Made by a program: the position numbers and the translations under genes
NCBI GenBank assembly: GCA_902562015.1
Contig: CACERX010000035.1
Location: forward strand, 1-13,949
Direction of reading: 5' to 3'
DNA from: an uncultured SAR324 cluster bacterium
GTDB taxonomy: Bacteria > SAR324 > NAC60-12
DNA length: 13,949 bases
Notes under the pieces: model-generated
What the model was told of the DNA's origin: nothing
The model's database searches: none
What the model saw: the letters and a program-made list of their open reading frames with translations, nothing else
Shown: piece by piece, positions 1-7,703 of the stretch
How the letters are laid out: every line of letters starts with the position of its first letter
How positions within the stretch are numbered: the stretch's first letter is position 1

Positions 1-2
1 GG

Positions 3-80
3 GATAAATCAAGGGAATCTTACTGGCATTACAGGACTGCCAAAAAATTTAAAAAAGAAAACTATGAAAAGCAATTTTAA
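3..80 (+). CDS. C-terminal tail of an upstream gene (partial, unknown product)
   Basis: From base 3 a reading frame stays open to a TAA at 78-80. It encodes 25 residues of hydrophilic, lysine- and aromatic-rich sequence ending in YEKQF. It would overlap the next gene's ATG (64) by 17 bases, a common arrangement in packed polysaccharide operons. The frame of the SGNH gene is also open from base 1, so the short stretch alone does not prove which frame is coding. No family can be named from this tail. An acyltransferase or carbamoyltransferase would fit the SGNH and DUF5989 neighbours, but that is only a guess. Confidence 0.35.
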   Translation, partial: DKSRESYWHYRTAKKFKKENYEKQF

Positions 81-1542
81 AAATGCTGAAATAATTAAAG
101 AATCTTCAAAGTTTGCAACAAAGTTTGCGAATATTGTTTTTATTTTGGGTATTTTTTTCTCAATTCTTCTTGTATTTTTTTCTTTACATAAAAAATATAG
201 TCATCTTGAATATGTAGCTTCAAATTTCTATTTTTTATTTTTCTTTTTTGGCATATTCACAACCATATTATTCTATCTTGGGTTGAGAATGTTGCGTGAC
301 GAATTGAAGATAAATATTTCAATACTTCTAGTCACATTAGTAATATCTGTCTTTGGATTTGAAATTTATTTAAAATATTTCCATCAGCAAATGCTTGAAA
401 TGAAAAAGGTAGAATCTCAAAAAATAATTGTAGAAAAAATTGGTAATACTTATGACACAAGAACTCGAAAGGAAGTAATTAAGGATTTAATTGAATTAGG
501 TAAAAATGCATATCCTAAATTTAGTCCAACATTAGAATTTATAACTAGATTTAATACTTCCAAAGGAAAAATCTACCCTCTAGGAGATATTTCAAATGCC
601 ACTACAATTTTAAACAACGAGTTAGGTTATTATCCTGTTATTGAAACGGATGAACACGGTTTTAATAACCCTAAAGGATTATATAAAAAAAACAAAGTAG
701 ACATTATTCTGACAGGAGATTCATTTACTGAAGGATATTCTGTTCAAATGAATGAATCAATGAGTGCAGTGTTAAATGAATTAGGATATAGAGCAATAAG
801 TGTAGGAAAGGGCAGCAATGGACCTTTAACAGAACTTGCTGCACTAAAAGAATATGCTGAACCATTAAAACCAAAAATAATTTTGTGGATTTACTTTATC
901 AATGATTTATCAGATCTGATTAAGGAGATGAAATCTCCAGTATTGCAAAAGTATTTGAATCAAAATGACTTTTCTCAAAACCTTATATCTAGACAGGAAG
1001 AAATCGATAGATTTTTAATTGATTTTTATAAAGAAGATTTGAATTTTTCAAATAACATGGGGTTGGGATTAAAGTGGCAAAATTTTTTAAACATATTGGA
1101 ACTTAAAAAAATCAGAACAAGGCTTAAACTAATATCTAATCATCAATCACATAAATATAAAGCCATTTTTAAAAAAATATTGAAAAATTCAAAACAGATG
1201 GTATCAAGATGGGGTGGAAAAATATATTTTGTCTATTTGCCTTCATCTGAAATGTATTCAACGGATTTTCAAAATGAATGTAAAAATCCGGGTAAATTTT
1301 CTCAGAAGTGGAAATATTGTGATCCAAATCGCGAATTTGTACTTCATACCGTAAATGAACTAGATATCCCAATCATTGACACTCACACAGAAGTGTTCAT
1401 ACCTCACCCCGAACCCATGTCGCTTTTCCCTTTTAAAATGCATGGTGGTCACTACAATGCTGAAGGATACCGTCTCGTGGCCGAATCAATTTTCAATAGA
1501 CTCAAATCAGACGGGGTAACCGCATTAGAATCAACTAACTAA
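64..1542 (+). CDS. Membrane-anchored SGNH/GDSL-hydrolase-like protein
   Basis: This 492-aa protein has three N-terminal hydrophobic segments at about residues 22-42, 53-76 and 85-104, followed by a large soluble domain that is probably periplasmic. The SGNH blocks are visible: GDSFTEG (218-224, nucleophile Ser220), a glycine block KGSNG (249-253), FIND (Asn280) and a C-terminal HGGHYNAEGY (460-469, likely catalytic His463). The usual Asp two or three residues before the His is absent (Gly461 and His460 are there instead), so it may use a dyad or an acid from elsewhere. Such proteins in O-antigen loci are thought to add or remove acyl groups on surface glycans. The DUF5989 microprotein starts 9 bases downstream. 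The ATG at 64 is the first in the window, but the frame is open to base 1, so an earlier start is possible. The fold is well supported; the substrate is unknown. Confidence 0.88.
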   Translation: MKSNFKNAEIIKESSKFATKFANIVFILGIFFSILLVFFSLHKKYSHLEYVASNFYFLFFFFGIFTTILFYLGLRMLRDELKINISILLVTLVISVFGFEIYLKYFHQQMLEMKKVESQKIIVEKIGNTYDTRTRKEVIKDLIELGKNAYPKFSPTLEFITRFNTSKGKIYPLGDISNATTILNNELGYYPVIETDEHGFNNPKGLYKKNKVDIILTGDSFTEGYSVQMNESMSAVLNELGYRAISVGKGSNGPLTELAALKEYAEPLKPKIILWIYFINDLSDLIKEMKSPVLQKYLNQNDFSQNLISRQEEIDRFLIDFYKEDLNFSNNMGLGLKWQNFLNILELKKIRTRLKLISNHQSHKYKAIFKKILKNSKQMVSRWGGKIYFVYLPSSEMYSTDFQNECKNPGKFSQKWKYCDPNREFVLHTVNELDIPIIDTHTEVFIPHPEPMSLFPFKMHGGHYNAEGYRLVAESIFNRLKSDGVTALESTN

Positions 1543-1551
1543 AATATAACT

Positions 1552-1710
1552 ATGTCAAAACTTTCAATATTTTTTGAATTTTTGGACTTCTTAATGACCC
1601 GCAAGAAGTGGTGGCTAGCACCTATCATTTTATTTTTTGCATTGTTTAGTACTCTTATAGTATTGACAGAAGGGTCTGCAGTTGCACCTTTTATCTATAC
1701 GTTATTTTAA
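1552..1710 (+). CDS. DUF5989-type small membrane protein (SxtN-like neighbour protein)
   Basis: This is a 52-residue ORF beginning MSKLSIFFEFLDF. It has a basic, tryptophan-rich stretch TRKKWWLAP (about 17-25), one hydrophobic helix (about 25-41) and the ending EGSAVAPFIYTLF. A KKWWL motif, a single helix and a terminal SAVAPFIYTLF are the hallmarks I recall for DUF5989, a family of about 50 aa repeatedly found next to SGNH hydrolases and carbamoyltransferases in polysaccharide and saxitoxin-type clusters. It starts 9 bases after the SGNH stop, as expected for an operon partner. Its biochemical role is unknown; a membrane adaptor for the SGNH protein or a neighbouring transferase is plausible. 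The near-complete motif match in a sequence this short makes chance unlikely. Confidence 0.88.
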   Translation: MSKLSIFFEFLDFLMTRKKWWLAPIILFFALFSTLIVLTEGSAVAPFIYTLF

Positions 1711-1967
1711 TTTTCAAAACAGCCAGAATTAGATCAGGATTGAGGGTTAATTCAATTAATTTATGGTAACTCAAATAGTCCCTTCAGCAAATTTTTGCAA
1801 AGGCTTATTGAGGAGTGTGCTGTTACTAGTTGGTTAAGAGATTTAGTTGTTTCGTCTAGTGATATCCTCTTTTAGTAAAGTATGCTTTTAATCCTCATCG
1901 TTTTAACAACACGTTTTATAAATTGTCTGAAAAAGAAAAATTTAATATTTATAAAACAATTCTTTAA
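1711..1967 (+). pseudogene. Decayed gene remnant, possibly the C-terminus of an iron-dependent alcohol dehydrogenase
   Basis: No intact ORF lies here, but protein-like fragments do. One frame gives a run after the TGA at 1741-1743 up to a TAG at 1873-1875, including SPFSKFLQRLIEECAVTSW. A second frame (1878-1967) gives KYAFNPHRFNNTFYKL, then SEKEKFNIYKTIL and a TAA. Joined by a frameshift, the pattern (a helix with RLIEE, then NPxRxxN, then an IYKxxL end) recalls by eye the C-terminal helical domain of Fe-dependent alcohol dehydrogenases. This is a weak match by memory, not a search. The relic ends 9 bases before the CDP-alcohol transferase start, where an intact operon partner would sit. That the region is broken coding sequence is moderately supported; the family is tentative. 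Confidence 0.45.
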
Positions 1968-1976
1968 GAAAATAAT

Positions 1977-2840
1977 TTGATTAATAATCAATATTCTTTA
2001 AGGAATTTACGTAAAATTCATTATTCTTTCCAGCACAAGAAATTCCCATTTCTTAAAGATTGGAAAAGAAGCCCGTATACATTTCTAAAGGCAAAATTCT
2101 ATATAGAAACAAGTGTAGTATTGGTTTTCCTCCTTCTTAAAACCTCAATAAAACCAAACACGATAACAATAATATACGGGTTGTGTGGTATAGCAGGAGG
2201 GATTTTACTAGTGTTCTCAACAAAATTGAGTATTTTGATCGCAATATTTATTTTCTTTAACAAGGGTATTTTGGATTGGTCTGATGGACTATTGGCCAGA
2301 ATTAAGGAACAAACTTCTCTCACAGGACATATTTTAGATACCTACGGTGCACAACTAAATTCTCTGGGCCTTCAAATAGGATTGGGATTCTATGTTGCTC
2401 AAAAATCAGAAAATATTTGGTTTTATTATTTGATCCCGCTAGTACCTTTTTTTTATGCAGCAAATTTGATGCATTACACAAGACGTGTTTTATCTTTTCC
2501 AGAAATTGTTTCTGACCAATTGAAAAAATTTTCTAGTGAAAAAAATAAAACATGTTTTACTGCAATTAAAAGTAAAAATATACAGAAGATTATGTTGATA
2601 AGAAAAGTGGTTGAGTCAATCCTTGATGATAGAGCTCGAAGTGTAGATTTTATATGCCTAATACTTTTCCTAGAAGTATTTTATGATTTTTTCTGGTCAT
2701 GGATTATATTCTGTATATTAATCATTAAACAATTCATTAAATTTTTAGGAGCTTTTTATGCTGTGTCTAGTAAAAAATTGGCTGAACAAATGTCCGAAGA
2801 AATTTGTGAGAATATACTTAAGGTAAAAGATTTAAAATAA
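1977..2840 (+). CDS. CDP-alcohol phosphatidyltransferase-like integral membrane protein
   Basis: This 287-aa polytopic protein carries the CDP-alcohol phosphotransferase signature. Asp100-x2-Asp103-Gly-x2-Ala107-Arg108-x8-Gly117-x3-Asp121 are all present. The final Asp expected four residues later, normally the catalytic base, is Ala125 (GCA at 2349-2351). Hydrophobic helices lie at about 44-62, 70-95, 125-165 and 222-265. Family members transfer a phospho-alcohol from a CDP-alcohol to a lipid or glycan acceptor; in an O-antigen locus a phospho-polyol or phosphono-alcohol decoration is plausible. The start is TTG at 1977; a stop in the same frame at 1965-1967 leaves no earlier start, and the first internal Met is far downstream. 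The Asp-to-Ala change could mean an inactive enzyme, a divergent subfamily or a different acceptor. Confidence 0.82.
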   Translation: MINNQYSLRNLRKIHYSFQHKKFPFLKDWKRSPYTFLKAKFYIETSVVLVFLLLKTSIKPNTITIIYGLCGIAGGILLVFSTKLSILIAIFIFFNKGILDWSDGLLARIKEQTSLTGHILDTYGAQLNSLGLQIGLGFYVAQKSENIWFYYLIPLVPFFYAANLMHYTRRVLSFPEIVSDQLKKFSSEKNKTCFTAIKSKNIQKIMLIRKVVESILDDRARSVDFICLILFLEVFYDFFWSWIIFCILIIKQFIKFLGAFYAVSSKKLAEQMSEEICENILKVKDLK

Positions 2841-2856
2841 AAATAAATACAAGCTT

Positions 2857-3888
2857 ATGAGCATTTTAATTAATTCCAGTGAAGAAATATTGAAGAATGC
2901 CGGATATGAGAAAAATTATTCAGGTATCTTTAAATCAGGAAACAGCGGCTATTGGTCAAATCTAGACAAGCAAGAAAATAAAGTTTTTATTGATTTACTT
3001 CAGGATCTAACTCCACTCGATACTGTAAGAAAAATGATCCCACATCAAGAAGAACACATTTTTTCAGAAAAGCGAGAAGCTGCTCTAGAATTACTTGATA
3101 TCAAAAAAGGTTCTGTATGTATTGATTACGGGTGTATGTGGGGAGTATTATCCGTTGGACTGGCGAAGCGTGGAGCTGTCGTCGTTGCTATTGATCAAAC
3201 TGAAGAATCACTAGAATTCTTAAATGCTCGTAAAAAACATGATAAATTAGATTCAATTATAATTGTTCAGGATGATATTCGAAAAGTTAATTTAAATGAT
3301 TTTTCAGATTACGCAATTGTAAATGGTGTACTTGAATGGATTCCAGAGTTCGGCGAAATTGAATTAAAACAATACACCGGGAAAAGAAAAGCAAAAGAGT
3401 ATCCAACTAAATCACCGCAAGAGATTCAGACTAATTTCTTAAAACAAGTTTGCAAAAATCTAAAGAGAAATGGGGAATTACTGCTTGCAATTGAAAATCG
3501 ATATGACTACACACAGTTTATTGGCAAAAAAGATCCTCATGCAAATCTTTTTTTAACTTCAATTTTACCACGACCGTTATCAAATTTAATTTCCCAATTG
3601 GTTCTGAATAGACCATATGTCAACTATATTTATTCATTTCAGGGTTTGAAAAAATTAATTTTGGAATCAGGTTTTAGAGAAGTAGAATTATATACTGTTT
3701 TTCCACATTATCATATGCCTGAACTTATCCTCCCTTATAAGAAAGGTATTGAAAAATACAGAAAATATTATTCAATTAGGGGGGCTTCCTGGAAACGAAA
3801 AATAGTCTATTTAATTGAATTTATTTTAATGAAATATTTTAAAGGGATTTTTTTCGCTCCTGCAATTATTGTAGTAGCCAAGAAATGA
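2857..3888 (+). CDS. Class I SAM-dependent methyltransferase
   Basis: This 343-aa protein has a Rossmann methyltransferase core. Motif I is Asp90-Tyr-Gly-Cys-Met-Trp-Gly96, the acidic post-I residue is in VAIDQT (Asp113), a motif II-like DDIRKV follows, then VNGVLEWIP and the LLLAIENR strand (Glu213-Asn-Arg215). The IENR strand followed by a G-x-x-D-x-H-like stretch (GKKDPHAN) is familiar from methyltransferases in LPS and glycan loci. The roughly 80-residue N-terminal extension and the C-terminal region probably bind the acceptor. Its stop overlaps the next ATG in an ATGA arrangement (3885-3888), so the phosphotransferase-like protein is probably made in step with it. A likely role is methylation of a sugar, phosphate or chain end. 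The acceptor cannot be told from sequence. Confidence 0.85.
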   Translation: MSILINSSEEILKNAGYEKNYSGIFKSGNSGYWSNLDKQENKVFIDLLQDLTPLDTVRKMIPHQEEHIFSEKREAALELLDIKKGSVCIDYGCMWGVLSVGLAKRGAVVVAIDQTEESLEFLNARKKHDKLDSIIIVQDDIRKVNLNDFSDYAIVNGVLEWIPEFGEIELKQYTGKRKAKEYPTKSPQEIQTNFLKQVCKNLKRNGELLLAIENRYDYTQFIGKKDPHANLFLTSILPRPLSNLISQLVLNRPYVNYIYSFQGLKKLILESGFREVELYTVFPHYHMPELILPYKKGIEKYRKYYSIRGASWKRKIVYLIEFILMKYFKGIFFAPAIIVVAKK

Positions 3889-4622
3889 AATCACTCATTA
3901 GAAATTGTCTGCATGGAAGTGATATTTTTATCACTGAAGAATATGACCAAGCAGACAATACCCTCGCTTTTTATAAATCATCATCAAAACAAAAAGGGAT
4001 CGAGAGTTTAAAGAATGAATTGAATGGATTCCAGTGGTATAAAGAGCAAGTAGAAAATGATACAGAAATCTCCATTCAGAACGAAACTCCATGTTACTTA
4101 AGGCTAAAATCAAAGTTTATAGAAGGAAATACTTACCCATATATTGATGGTTTTTCAAAAAACAAAGTCCATTTCCCTAGCATTATAGATCATTACTGTT
4201 GTATTTGGTTGGGCAGCAAATCTAAAAATGAGTTATTTAACCTTCATGGAGATTTCACAATCGAGAATATTATTTTTCATGACTCTTTACCAATAATAAT
4301 AGATTGGGAACATTTTTGTTATTCTATTTGTCCCCTAGGTTTTGACGGACTGAATTTACTTTTTGATCAATTGTGGTATGAGAGTGATGAAAAAAGAGTA
4401 AGTCAAACTATTATTGAAGAATTAGCACAATTGATTTTGATATTGAGAGAAAGAGGTGCTCTAGCTCCTTGTTTTTGGGATTCACCATTAAAGAAGATGA
4501 AAAACTTTATTCAAGAAAATTTATGCATTTGGAATGGCCAAGAATCAAAGTTGCCTGTTTTGAAATTCACGAACAAAGAAATTTCAATTATAGATACCAT
4601 ACTAGCTAAGGTATTGAACTAA
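3885..4622 (+). CDS. APH/choline-kinase-fold phosphotransferase
   Basis: This 245-aa protein has the catalytic half of the aminoglycoside phosphotransferase/choline kinase fold. Its Brenner-type motif LHGDFTIEN holds His121, the catalytic-base Asp123 and the metal-binding Asn128. The strand IIIDWEH provides Asp140 (DFG-like), Trp141 and Glu142. The N-terminal lobe is short and no clear nucleotide-binding loop is visible, so ATP use is inferred from the family. The ATG at 3885 overlaps the methyltransferase stop by four bases, which points to a functional pair. Kinases of this fold phosphorylate sugars, choline or other small alcohols. Here the target may be a terminal sugar or an alcohol used by the nearby CDP-alcohol transferase. 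That link is an inference from position. Confidence 0.75.
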   Translation: MKSLIRNCLHGSDIFITEEYDQADNTLAFYKSSSKQKGIESLKNELNGFQWYKEQVENDTEISIQNETPCYLRLKSKFIEGNTYPYIDGFSKNKVHFPSIIDHYCCIWLGSKSKNELFNLHGDFTIENIIFHDSLPIIIDWEHFCYSICPLGFDGLNLLFDQLWYESDEKRVSQTIIEELAQLILILRERGALAPCFWDSPLKKMKNFIQENLCIWNGQESKLPVLKFTNKEISIIDTILAKVLN

Positions 4623-4774
4623 ACAGATAATAGTATAAAAACCCTAAAAATATTTTTAATGTTGGGTAATAATTAGATGGTTACTAAAAATTATATTTAG
4701 CAATTATTGAATTGGGAACTTAATATATTATTACAAATTGAGATGGTGGCTGACAAAATGTATTACAAAAATAA

Positions 4775-5722
4775 ATGGGAACTATGACGAACGGAGATTC
4801 ATCGGAATCTATCTTAATTAGTATATTGATGAATTGTTATAATGGTGAAACTTATCTTCATGAAGCAATTGAAAGCGTATTTGCTCAGACCTATCAAAAT
4901 TGGGAACTCATATTTTGGGATAACCAATCGACTGATCGTAGCTCAGAAATAGTCAATGACTATTCTGATAAAAGGATAAAATATTTTTTTTCTTCTACTC
5001 ATTCTATCTTAGGGGATGCTAGAAGGGATGCAATTAAAAAAGCAAAGGGGGAATGGATTGGTATTCTGGATTGCGATGATGCTTGGTATCCGACAAAACT
5101 TCAAGATCAACTTGATATAATACAAGAAGAGAGACAGAAAGATATTCTGTTAGGTCTTGTATATGGAAGGGTTATGGGACTTGATAAAAAAAGTAATGAA
5201 ACCATTGAAATCGGCCATATGGATTATATTAATAAACCTCTACCTGAGGGAGAAATTTTACAAGACTTGCTTATAAACGGGAATTTCATTGTGGGGCCGT
5301 CTATTTTATTTAACATAAACGCGTTTCACAAAATTGGAGGATTTCCGAAAGGATATTTAAGTGCTACTGATTATTATTTATCTTGCGCGATATCAAGCCA
5401 ATATAATGTCCGGGCAGTTAATAGATATATTTCCAAATATCGTGTACATGGTAATAATCTCACAAGAAAAGAGAAAATAATTACATATGAAGAGCAACTG
5501 AAAATATTCAATCACTGGAAGAAATACTTAAATGTATCAGAAAATAAAAAATTACAGAGAATTCAGGAGATAAATGTTTATGCAGCCCTTATGATGATAA
5601 AATATGATAAGCAGTTTCTTTCTGGTTTTTTAAGAATACTTAAACATGGTTCTTTTTTATATGCAATAAAATATATCTTAGAATATTTTTTTAAAAAGAA
5701 AATGAATATTTATCGTTTATGA
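4775..5722 (+). CDS. Family 2 (GT-A) glycosyltransferase
   Basis: This 315-aa protein opens with ILISILMNCYNGETYL, the typical first strand of GT2 enzymes. It continues with DNQSTDRS (nucleotide-binding loop) and ILDCDDAW, where Asp99-x-Asp101-Asp102 is the DxD-like metal and UDP-sugar site. The later stretch GGFPKGYLSATDYYLSCAIS fits the acceptor/catalytic loop region of GT2 proteins. The C-terminus is basic and aromatic and probably lies against the inner membrane. ATG 4775 is used; ATG 4784 (residue 4) is an equally good alternative, and neither has a clear Shine-Dalgarno. The stop overlaps an ATGA that began a now-decayed gene. The enzyme most likely adds one sugar of the repeat unit; donor and linkage are unknown. 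Confidence 0.9.
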   Translation: MGTMTNGDSSESILISILMNCYNGETYLHEAIESVFAQTYQNWELIFWDNQSTDRSSEIVNDYSDKRIKYFFSSTHSILGDARRDAIKKAKGEWIGILDCDDAWYPTKLQDQLDIIQEERQKDILLGLVYGRVMGLDKKSNETIEIGHMDYINKPLPEGEILQDLLINGNFIVGPSILFNINAFHKIGGFPKGYLSATDYYLSCAISSQYNVRAVNRYISKYRVHGNNLTRKEKIITYEEQLKIFNHWKKYLNVSENKKLQRIQEINVYAALMMIKYDKQFLSGFLRILKHGSFLYAIKYILEYFFKKKMNIYRL

Positions 5723-6153
5723 CAAAAAAGTTCCCTAATTTAGTTTTTTAGATATTTTATAATAGTGGTGTTAGAGTTAAATAAGATAAACAAGTGCTAT
5801 AATTCCATAAATCACCCGAGATAAAGCTGAGAATAATCCTACAAAGAATTGTTGTATATTTACTAAATATTATGAGCTAGGTTCAAATTATATATATATT
5901 GACATTCCATACAAGTTTGTTAATGACTAGTCAAAGTGCAGATATAATATTTAAGTTCATAAATCTCTCTTAATTAACTGCAATAAATTGATTTATTAAT
6001 GATAATGCCTTTCCCTTTGTGCTTATAGGGATCTCTCTTAAGCGACTACTTGAACATATTTTTCTATTTAATTTATCTTACGAATTTTTAAGAACTCTAT
6101 TTTTTGCTCAATTTCTTAAATACTCGTTCAGATCAATTATAGTTTCACTTTGA
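5719..6153 (+). pseudogene. Decayed gene following the GT2 gene (function unknown)
   Basis: An ATG at 5719 overlaps the GT2 stop as ATGA and starts MTKKFPNLVF, then hits a TAG at 5749-5751. The same frame continues as IFYNSGVRVK to a second stop (5779-5781). Further protein-like runs follow: in another frame at 5811-5930 (KAENNPTKNCCIFTKYYEL, then IYIDIPYKFVND) and back in the first frame at 5992-6153 (NDNAFPFVLIGISLKRLLEH and on to a TGA). A coupled start followed by scattered frames is what an inactivated operon gene looks like. AT-rich DNA also yields hydrophobic runs by chance, so the exact path is uncertain. I do not recognise the family. It fills most of the 566-base gap before the polymerase gene. 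Confidence 0.45.
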
Positions 6154-6176
6154 CATATCTCTAAAATAGTTATTAT
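6149..6176 (+). promoter_or_regulatory. Candidate sigma-70-type promoter for the polymerase gene
   Basis: A perfect -35 hexamer TTGACA (6149-6154) is followed after 16 bases by TATTAT (6171-6176), five of six matches to the -10 consensus. It would start transcription near 6183, leaving a leader of about 105 bases before the polymerase ATG. A second TTGACA lies at 6181-6186 without a good -10. The site lies just after the decayed gene, where a new or retained promoter would be needed for distal genes. AT-rich DNA gives chance matches. Confidence 0.3.
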
Positions 6177-6288
6177 TCATTTGACATCATATCATTGCAC
6201 ATTGGTTTATTAAATTCATCATTTTAGTCAATCATATTTATAGTTATTTTATCCCTGTAACATCAGATTCGATCAATATTCTCAGTTT

Positions 6289-7656
6289 ATGCTACGTAAT
6301 ATAAATTTGACTGTACCTTACGCTACACTATTAATTTTATTACTAATATTTCACAGTCATTTTATTCAACCTTTATTATTAATCTCTAGTTTTACAGAAT
6401 CATACGGCACAGTTTCAGTAATTGCTCATGATGGAACTGTTAATATAATACCTAATGCGAAATTATTTTATGGATTAACATTAACCATATTTATTTTAGC
6501 CTATTTTTATCGCAACAAAATTCCACTTCAGGTAAATCGATGGCTATTATACTCAATAGTTTTCATGGTGTTATCATTATTGTATGGCCTAAGTATGGGA
6601 TGGAATATCAAAGATATTCTCGCTGATGGTGCAAGATTTATAGCTCCTTTTATTGGATATTCTGTTGGTTTAATATTATGCATTCAGTTATCACATTCAC
6701 AATTGATAAGTCTAATCTATATATTAGGGATAATTGACCTAGTAATATTTTATAAATCAGTATTTGTTAAAATAATTTATGTTCTTCAAGGTGGTTCAAT
6801 GTTTGAGTATGCTGCACATGCCCTTGAAATAAATTCATTGTATTTCTTTGCATATTATTTTTTTTTAAAAAATAAACTTGTTGGTAGATTTGGTAGTATA
6901 TTAATTATTGGATATTTAATGGGATATATACTGAACCCTATCTTTATGATGAGTAAAGCAAGAACGATTCAAATGTTAGTTGCTATATTATTAATATTTT
7001 TTTTTGTTGCCAAAAGTAAATTAAAATTAAAAATTATTGCTATTTCTATAATCTTAATATCGGTTATTTCACTAATACAATTTGATTCAGACACAAGAGG
7101 AAATACAGTATTTTCTAGATATTACGATTTAATATCACTACTGGAAACAGGCAATTATCATGTTGATGCGAGTACATCTTTTAGAATTGTAGAAATAAAA
7201 AATGTTTTGAATGAATTAATTGTTCATTTACCTTATTCTGCCTTCTTTGGTCTTGGCTCTGGTGCTTTATACTATGACAGGATTGTAAAATCAAAAGGAG
7301 GGGTTCACGCAGCAAATTATCGTCCTGATGGTGGGATACATCATGTATTTATGGCATATTTAGCTTATCTACTAAGATATGGTGTTATTGGATTAATGCT
7401 TATATTTTTATGGCTTTTTTCTGTAGGGTATTATCTAAAAAATAAATCAAAAAATGACTGGTATGATCCTTTTAACCATTCTATTAGGATGTCAATAATA
7501 TTCTATATTGTATGCAGTCTTGTCGGAGATTTATTTGTACCCGTCTACATTTATGGTAATGTGTATTTTGGGTTCCAGCTTGCGCTAGCTATAATTCTTA
7601 CTAGTAAATCCAGTTCTGAAATAAACAATTACATATTAAATTATTCAAAACAGTAA
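6289..7656 (+). CDS. wzy: O-antigen polymerase (Wzy-like, O-antigen ligase/polymerase superfamily)
   Basis: This 455-aa protein is almost wholly hydrophobic, with roughly ten to twelve membrane segments and extreme Phe/Ile/Leu content. A large loop in the C-terminal half (about residues 265-350) includes ASTSFRIVEIKNVLNEL, a glycine-rich FFGLGSGALYYDR and IHHVF (His351-His352), followed by a helix with YLLRYGVIG. A loop containing an arginine followed by E-x-x-x, then GxGxGxxY and a histidine before an R-Y-G-x-x-G helix, is typical of the Wzy/WaaL superfamily. Its place among glycosyltransferases favours Wzy (polymerising lipid-linked repeat units on the periplasmic face) over WaaL ligase. 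Sequence divergence in this family makes exact assignment uncertain. The ATG at 6289 has no clear ribosome-binding site. Confidence 0.82.
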   Translation: MLRNINLTVPYATLLILLLIFHSHFIQPLLLISSFTESYGTVSVIAHDGTVNIIPNAKLFYGLTLTIFILAYFYRNKIPLQVNRWLLYSIVFMVLSLLYGLSMGWNIKDILADGARFIAPFIGYSVGLILCIQLSHSQLISLIYILGIIDLVIFYKSVFVKIIYVLQGGSMFEYAAHALEINSLYFFAYYFFLKNKLVGRFGSILIIGYLMGYILNPIFMMSKARTIQMLVAILLIFFFVAKSKLKLKIIAISIILISVISLIQFDSDTRGNTVFSRYYDLISLLETGNYHVDASTSFRIVEIKNVLNELIVHLPYSAFFGLGSGALYYDRIVKSKGGVHAANYRPDGGIHHVFMAYLAYLLRYGVIGLMLIFLWLFSVGYYLKNKSKNDWYDPFNHSIRMSIIFYIVCSLVGDLFVPVYIYGNVYFGFQLALAIILTSKSSSEINNYILNYSKQ

Positions 7657-7703
7657 ATCATATTTAATATTACTTACATTATATAAATTCTAAAATTAGT
7701 AGT

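Noticed and set aside
4649..4665. AT-only palindrome TAAAAATATTTTTA in the gap after the kinase-like gene, considered as a terminator
   Set aside because: The stem has no G-C pairs and no T-run follows, so it is unlikely to terminate; such palindromes are expected in DNA this AT-rich.
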